Assembly (NCBI GenBank): GCA_963717195.1
Contig: CAVQVR010000017.1
Span: 1-64,000 of the forward strand
Length of the DNA: 64,000 nucleotides
Direction: 5' to 3'
Origin: JACDAE01 sp963717195
GTDB taxonomy: Bacteria; Chloroflexota; Ktedonobacteria; Ktedonobacterales; Ktedonobacteraceae
A program made the translations under genes and the position numbers. Positions 59,983 to 64,000 of the stretch are shown piece after piece (the first letter of the stretch is position 1; every line of letters starts with the position of its first letter). The notes under the pieces were generated by a model that made no database searches, had not been told where the DNA came from, and worked only from the letters and a program-made list of their open reading frames with translations.

Positions 59983-60172
59983 CTAATAAAATCACGGCGC
60001 GGGTATCGCGGTGGGCTGCACGGGCATCGTAACCCGGCTGCTACGTCATTGGATACACTCAGGAAGCGCCGTCCCCTTTCTCTCTTTGCTGTCTCCTGCC
60101 AGGAATTTTTCAGGTTTTTTTTCCTACGGGAGGTCAATTCTCTTTCTTTTCCCAGTTTGGGATATCTCGTAG

Positions 60173-60201
60173 ATTATAACGGGTATACGAGGTACTGTCA
60201 A
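60173..60201 (-). promoter_or_regulatory. Consensus promoter of the rpmH operon
   Basis: On the minus strand a perfect -35 TTGACA (60196-60201), exactly 17 bp, and a perfect -10 TATAAT (60173-60178). The predicted leader is about 185 nt. Such a consensus promoter fits a ribosomal-protein operon. Confidence 0.92.
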
Positions 60202-60208
60202 TTCTGGT

Positions 60209-60232
60209 AGGGACGCGATTGATCGCGTCCCT
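60209..60232 (-). terminator. Palindrome after the FHA gene
   Basis: AGGGACGCGAT (60209-60219) and ATCGCGTCCCT (60222-60232) form a nearly loopless palindrome starting with TAGGGAC, like the ends of the dispersed repeats. It lies between the FHA stop and the rpmH -35 and may terminate FHA transcription. Confidence 0.5.
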
Positions 60233-60259
60233 GGGTACAAATGGGCGGCCAATCTCGTC

Positions 60260-60922
60260 CTAGGCGGTTTTGAAACGTAACAGGACACGTCCAAGTTTGA
60301 TTTCATCATTGTCGTGCAGGGGCGTGGGTGTTTTGGCCGCGAGTCGCTGTCGATTGAGAAAGGTGAAATTGGTGCTGTTCTCGTCTTCCAACAGGTACTG
60401 ACCATTTTCGGCAAAGATGCGTGCGTGCAAACGTGAGACGCCGCCCTCTTCACCGCTGTGAGGGGTCAGATCGACATCAGGGAAGATATTGCTTACGGCA
60501 TCTTCACGCCCAATGGTGATATTATCTTTTCCGCTCAGGTCAAATTCCTGGTTGTCGGCTTCAACAATGAGTCGGGCCGATAGTGCATGGACATCTGGCG
60601 CCTCGGGTACGACAGCAATGACAGGCTCTGCATCGGGTGGTGCAGGAGGCGGTGCGACAGGTGCTGAGCTTGCGGGTGCGGGTGCAGGTGCGCCCAGAAG
60701 ACTCACGCCACAGTTGGAGCAGAATGCTTCACCTGCCGGATTGGCTGCGCCGCAAGATGGGCAGGTCTGTGTGCCGGTAGGAGCACCTGCCGGATCTGCT
60801 ACAGCGACCGCAGCAGGAGCCGCCGCTGCATCTGGAGTAGCTGTACTCAGTGGTTCACCACATTCATCACAAAAGGCTGAACCATCAGGATTTTCATGGC
60901 CTAATGAACATCGTACTGACAT
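60260..60922 (-). CDS. Zinc-ribbon FHA domain protein
   Basis: A 220-residue cytoplasmic protein: two zinc ribbons (CSLGHENPDGSAFCDECG near residues 5-22 and CPSCGAANPAGEAFCSNCG near 54-72), an Ala/Pro linker (75-110) and a C-terminal FHA domain with ITIGRED (phosphothreonine loop), VSRLHARIF and STNFTFLNR. FHA domains bind phosphothreonine, so it should read the output of a Ser/Thr kinase. ATG 60922 has GGAGGAAGGA upstream. It follows VWA and PP2C genes on the same strand, forming a phosphosignalling cluster. Confidence 0.9.
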   Translation of the reverse strand: MSVRCSLGHENPDGSAFCDECGEPLSTATPDAAAAPAAVAVADPAGAPTGTQTCPSCGAANPAGEAFCSNCGVSLLGAPAPAPASSAPVAPPPAPPDAEPVIAVVPEAPDVHALSARLIVEADNQEFDLSGKDNITIGREDAVSNIFPDVDLTPHSGEEGGVSRLHARIFAENGQYLLEDENSTNFTFLNRQRLAAKTPTPLHDNDEIKLGRVLLRFKTA

Positions 60923-61070
60923 AATTATGTATCCTTCCTCCGTATACGCATGTATTATTTGCTCTGTTTTTGAGTTTCCGTCCTTCCAGGTGGACCAGGG
61001 TAGGGGCGTCACCTTGCGTGCGGCCACTGCCAGCCTGGTTCACAGGAAAGATATGCAATCATTGTATTCT

Positions 61071-62309
61071 TTAGGGTAACAGATCATCAAGGCGCTGTGT
61101 CAGTTTGCGCGTCTTGTTACCGATTGATTTCACCTGTTCCTGTGAAATCTGCTGGCCCTGATTGATTTGTTCAATGGCGGCCTGAGTTTCTTCATCCAGA
61201 ACTCGTGTGACGTTTGGTGCCAGGCGTGTCGTTGCTTTCCCTGTGCGTTTGTATTCATCGAGCACGCGTGTTACCAGGCGCTGAGCATTGGCTTTCTCGG
61301 CGAAATTCATCACCAGTGCATTTACCTGTGCGGCCTGGTTGGCGTCATTGGTGAACGTTACCTTGATGTCGTCGCGCACACGCTCATTAACGATGCCGGT
61401 GACAGGTACATCGTAAGAGAGTTCGGCCTGTGCGATACGGAATAGGCCAGCGGGACGTGGATCGATCATCAATTCAACCAGGATCGATTGCGCTGTACCT
61501 CTCTCTAGATCGCCAAGTGAGACCGTTACCTGGCGGTCAGAGAGTGCGGATTGATCGACATCGCGAATGAGTGGCAGGACCTTGACGACCTTCCTGGGTG
61601 AGACGCCTGCGGGCAATCGTAGCGTTATGGTAGCGTTACGTACGGCCACGGCTACGGCACTTTGAACCTGTTGCTCAAAGATGGTCATGGCATCAGCGGG
61701 GGACCTGATAAATTCGGCGGGCGAACCACCACTAAGTTGACCAATGTCATCAAGAAGAGCTTCGTCCCAGTCAGAACCAATACCCAATGGATAGATGGAG
61801 ACGCCATTTGCAGCGGCATCTCTGGCGAGTTGGCGGCAACGGTCGGTGTCGCCATAGGTCACGCCATCAGTCAACAGGATCATACGATTGATGGCATTGG
61901 GAATATTCCAGCGCCGTAGTTCGCCCAGTCCCTGAATCATCCCAAGTGACATGGTGGTACCGCCAGCGTCCTGGATGCGATCCATGGCAGCTTTCATACC
62001 AGGCTTGTCGTTACAGGGCATAGAAGGGATAATGACCTGGGCAGTATCGTCGAAAATGACGACAGAGATGTAATCGGTTGGCTCCAGGCGGTCAATAACC
62101 ATTTTTACCGCCTCTCTCACATTTTTGAGCTTTGCACCTCTCATGGAGCCAGAATGGTCAATGACCAGGGCGAAATTCAGCGGCATACGTACCTGCGCCA
62201 TCAGGTCTGAGGGCTTGGCCTCTAATAAAACATATGCAACTTGACTTCCACCAGTTACTGGCATGAAGTCCTTTCCTAACTGATGTGCCAGTGTTACCTC
62301 TCCAGGCAT
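61071..62309 (-). CDS. VWA domain protein
   Basis: A 412-residue protein with a von Willebrand factor A domain (about residues 43-215). The MIDAS motif is DHSGS (51-55), with the later Thr in GGTTMS and the Asp in LLTDG, so metal binding is expected. The C-terminal half is beta-rich, then helical and Gln-rich. There is no signal peptide or anchor. VWA proteins of this type (InterA-like, with an N-terminal QVAYVLLEA strand) accompany FHA proteins, PP2C phosphatases and Hanks kinases and probably assemble protein complexes under phosphorylation control. It is 148 bp upstream of the FHA gene start. Confidence 0.9.
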   Translation of the reverse strand: MPGEVTLAHQLGKDFMPVTGGSQVAYVLLEAKPSDLMAQVRMPLNFALVIDHSGSMRGAKLKNVREAVKMVIDRLEPTDYISVVIFDDTAQVIIPSMPCNDKPGMKAAMDRIQDAGGTTMSLGMIQGLGELRRWNIPNAINRMILLTDGVTYGDTDRCRQLARDAAANGVSIYPLGIGSDWDEALLDDIGQLSGGSPAEFIRSPADAMTIFEQQVQSAVAVAVRNATITLRLPAGVSPRKVVKVLPLIRDVDQSALSDRQVTVSLGDLERGTAQSILVELMIDPRPAGLFRIAQAELSYDVPVTGIVNERVRDDIKVTFTNDANQAAQVNALVMNFAEKANAQRLVTRVLDEYKRTGKATTRLAPNVTRVLDEETQAAIEQINQGQQISQEQVKSIGNKTRKLTQRLDDLLP

Positions 62310-62468
62310 AATTTTATAAGCTCCTTTCGCATTTGGCTGGCTCTAGTGCAAAATCGATGAAATTTGTTTGCCATTGCATGTATATTCTTCCTCACATAGA
62401 GGGATTGCGCCGGCGCAGAAACAGCTCTTGTTTAATCTGCATTGAGAATACCGCAACCAGTATACCAT

Positions 62469-63992
62469 CTAGTGCACAAAAACGACTACTGCGCTGACAT
62501 TATCCTCTCCACCGTTTGTATTAGCGGCTTCGATTAATTGAGAACACACTGTTTGCGGGTCGGGTGCGTTGCTAAGCAGCTCCGTAATCTGTGGATTACG
62601 CACCATTTCCCATAAACCATCGGAACAACTTAAGAGAATATCGCCTGGATAGACCTGCTGCTTAAAGATGTCGATCTGCACATTCAGCTTATCACCGAGG
62701 CTCCGATAGATTTGACTTCGCTGCGGGTGGGTGTACACATCGTCTGGCTCGATCAAGCCACCTGCGACCAGTTGCCCGACCAGCGAATGATCATTTGTAA
62801 GTTGATGAAGTTTTCCTTCACGTAACATATACGTTCGACTGTCGCCAACGTTGAGAATATATGCGTGATCTCCTGCCATCATAAAACCGGTAATCGTTGA
62901 GCCCATATCTGATTTGTCGCGTTGATTCGCCTGGCAGAGGGCTGTGTTTGCATCTTCAACGGACCCCTGCAAGAGTGCAATCAGGCTATCTTCGTCTGAG
63001 GGCGCTGGTGGCTGAGCGTTCTTCTCGGATTCTAGTGGAGGCATTAACAATTCGCGCACCATGCGTTCCGAGATGACATTAATTGTCATACGACTGGCCC
63101 CTTGCCCATTGTCATGCCCGCCCATACCATCGGCAACGATAAAGACACCGACGGGAGATGACTGGGACTCATGCACACGTTGCAATTGTAATACAAGGGT
63201 GCTGTCTTCATTAGGCTCACTGCGGCGCACATTGCCAGCGTCAGAGTCAGTCGCTGCCAGCAGGTGAACGCCATTGGGGAATACTACCTGTTCCGCGTGC
63301 GGCTGTTCGATAACATAAGTATGGCCCTGGTCAACAAAGGTATTGATAATAGTGCCCTGTAGAACGTGGGCTTCGTTGTCTTTGCTTTGCTCTGCCGGAT
63401 ACTCATGCATATTGTATGAGGCGTTGAGGAGTTCTGCACCGCAATCGATGCAAAATTCGTCGCCCTCAGCATTCTCTTGTGAACCACAGTTCCAACAGCG
63501 TTGATAGCCTTGATGATCAGTAACCAGGTAGGTATGTTCGTCTACTGCGTCACTTACGACCTGTGCGACCTCGTAGCGTCCTGCGATAACCGTCCCGACG
63601 GCCTGGACTGGAAAACTCGTGGAAGTTTCCTGAGTGCTGGTATCTGTGGTTTGAGATGGTTGAGCCTCTGAAGGCGTTTGAGCCTGATCCTGTTCAGGTT
63701 GGCCACCGGAAGTGGGGGTCACCTGCTCCATTGCATCCTCCTGCCCGGCGACTTCATCCGTTGGAGAAGTTTGTGCCGTTGTTGTATTAGTAGCAGCCTC
63801 TGTCGTGGCATCTGTCGTGCCTGGCGAGGTGCTTGCATCTGCGGTCGAAGTTTCCTTATGTGTTGACTCTACCTCTGGAGATGCGTCGGCAGTACCTGGC
63901 GCAGGAAGCAAAGACTCTGGAGGTGGAGGTGGTGGAACTGGTATGGGCTCATGCGTGTCACTACTGACGGGCGGCACCAGTATCGTTGGCAT
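62469..63992 (-). CDS. PP2C-type Ser/Thr phosphatase with zinc ribbon, start uncertain
   Basis: At least 507 residues; the frame stays open to the window edge, so the ATG at 63992 may not be the true start. Residues 1-125 are a Pro/Thr/Ser-rich low-complexity region. Residues 133-160 (VIAGRYEVAQVV, then YLVTDHQG) look like a vestige of a protein-kinase N-lobe with no catalytic part. A zinc ribbon CWNCG...CIDCG follows (about 168-186). The C-terminal 270 residues are a PP2C phosphatase with VADGMGGHDNG, GSTITGFM, LNVGDSRTYML, LLSCSDGLWEMV and GGEDNVSAVVV, all metal ligands present. It would dephosphorylate targets of Hanks kinases, and heads the PP2C-VWA-FHA cluster. Confidence 0.88.
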   Translation of the reverse strand: MPTILVPPVSSDTHEPIPVPPPPPPESLLPAPGTADASPEVESTHKETSTADASTSPGTTDATTEAATNTTTAQTSPTDEVAGQEDAMEQVTPTSGGQPEQDQAQTPSEAQPSQTTDTSTQETSTSFPVQAVGTVIAGRYEVAQVVSDAVDEHTYLVTDHQGYQRCWNCGSQENAEGDEFCIDCGAELLNASYNMHEYPAEQSKDNEAHVLQGTIINTFVDQGHTYVIEQPHAEQVVFPNGVHLLAATDSDAGNVRRSEPNEDSTLVLQLQRVHESQSSPVGVFIVADGMGGHDNGQGASRMTINVISERMVRELLMPPLESEKNAQPPAPSDEDSLIALLQGSVEDANTALCQANQRDKSDMGSTITGFMMAGDHAYILNVGDSRTYMLREGKLHQLTNDHSLVGQLVAGGLIEPDDVYTHPQRSQIYRSLGDKLNVQIDIFKQQVYPGDILLSCSDGLWEMVRNPQITELLSNAPDPQTVCSQLIEAANTNGGEDNVSAVVVFVH

Positions 63993-64000
63993 ATCTGCGA

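Noticed and set aside
59983..60260. oriC beside rpmH
   Set aside because: No DnaA-box sequences or AT-rich unwinding element found, and dnaA is absent.

Overview
The window looks like chromosomal DNA of a Chloroflexota bacterium, most plausibly a ktedonobacterium. The basis is indirect. Gene families are scattered rather than in long operons, Ser/Thr-kinase, FHA, VWA and PP2C signalling is prominent, secreted proteins carry Thr/Pro-rich stalks, GTG and TTG starts are common, and the intergenic spaces hold many palindromic repeats ending in TA-GGGG...CCCC-TA. No rRNA or other definitive phylogenetic marker is present, so the assignment is an inference.

Layout. 1-3.5 kb: the 3' part of a membrane Ser/Thr kinase, an SMP-30 hydrolase and a HipA-like kinase/DUF3037 pair. 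3.7-13.5 kb: a GT-C type membrane glycosyltransferase, an aldo/keto reductase overlapping trehalose-phosphatase (otsB), trehalose-6-phosphate synthase (otsA) facing it, an unknown membrane protein, hisC and an L,D-transpeptidase lipoprotein. 13.5-18.8 kb: a GGDEF/HD-GYP protein, a methyltransferase, a divergent DoxX/HxlR pair and a lipoprotein whose C-terminal domain resembles that of the kinase at the left edge. 19-26.4 kb is the accessory part: a RepA-like ATPase, a two-gene nuclease cassette (PLD-type and Mrr-type proteins sharing a C-terminal domain, behind a promoter with a palindromic operator), a truncated TetR gene with intact promoter/operator, an NADPH:quinone-type oxidoreductase, an interrupted sedolisin gene and nested repeats. 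26.5-36 kb: M3 peptidase, a frameshifted PAS histidine kinase with its response regulator, a PCMT-like methyltransferase, an amidase and a GH57 enzyme, separated by MITE-like elements. 36-41.8 kb: an HNH nuclease, tRNA-Pro(CGG), a TPR protein, a decayed FAD oxidoreductase, rlmA and a secreted CBM2-like protein. 42-48 kb: the glycine cleavage genes gcvPB, gcvPA, gcvH and gcvT, with gcvPB frameshifted. 48-57 kb: a membrane-anchored secreted protein, a phasin-like protein, a rifampin phosphotransferase, a DoxX-type protein, a PQQ-type beta-propeller and a PfkB kinase. 57-60 kb: the conserved jag-yidC-yidD-rnpA-rpmH block, read leftward from a consensus promoter. 60-64 kb: FHA, VWA and PP2C proteins.

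How the genes work together. OtsA and OtsB make trehalose. GcvT/H/PA/PB decarboxylate glycine and feed one-carbon units to folate. The rpmH block couples ribosome and RNase P production to membrane-protein insertion. FHA, VWA and PP2C proteins, with the Hanks kinase at the other end, suggest reversible Ser/Thr phosphorylation.

The most interesting candidate is the PLD/Mrr nuclease pair at 20.5-22.9 kb, a possible two-component nucleic-acid defence module. Next is the repeat layer: at least two elements have perfect 8-bp target duplications and carry second-level TA-flanked hairpins, and one locus has an empty-site counterpart elsewhere in the window. Four long genes (sedolisin, histidine kinase, FAD oxidoreductase, gcvPB) are broken by a single stop or by small shifts. 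Sequencing error has to be excluded before they are called pseudogenes.
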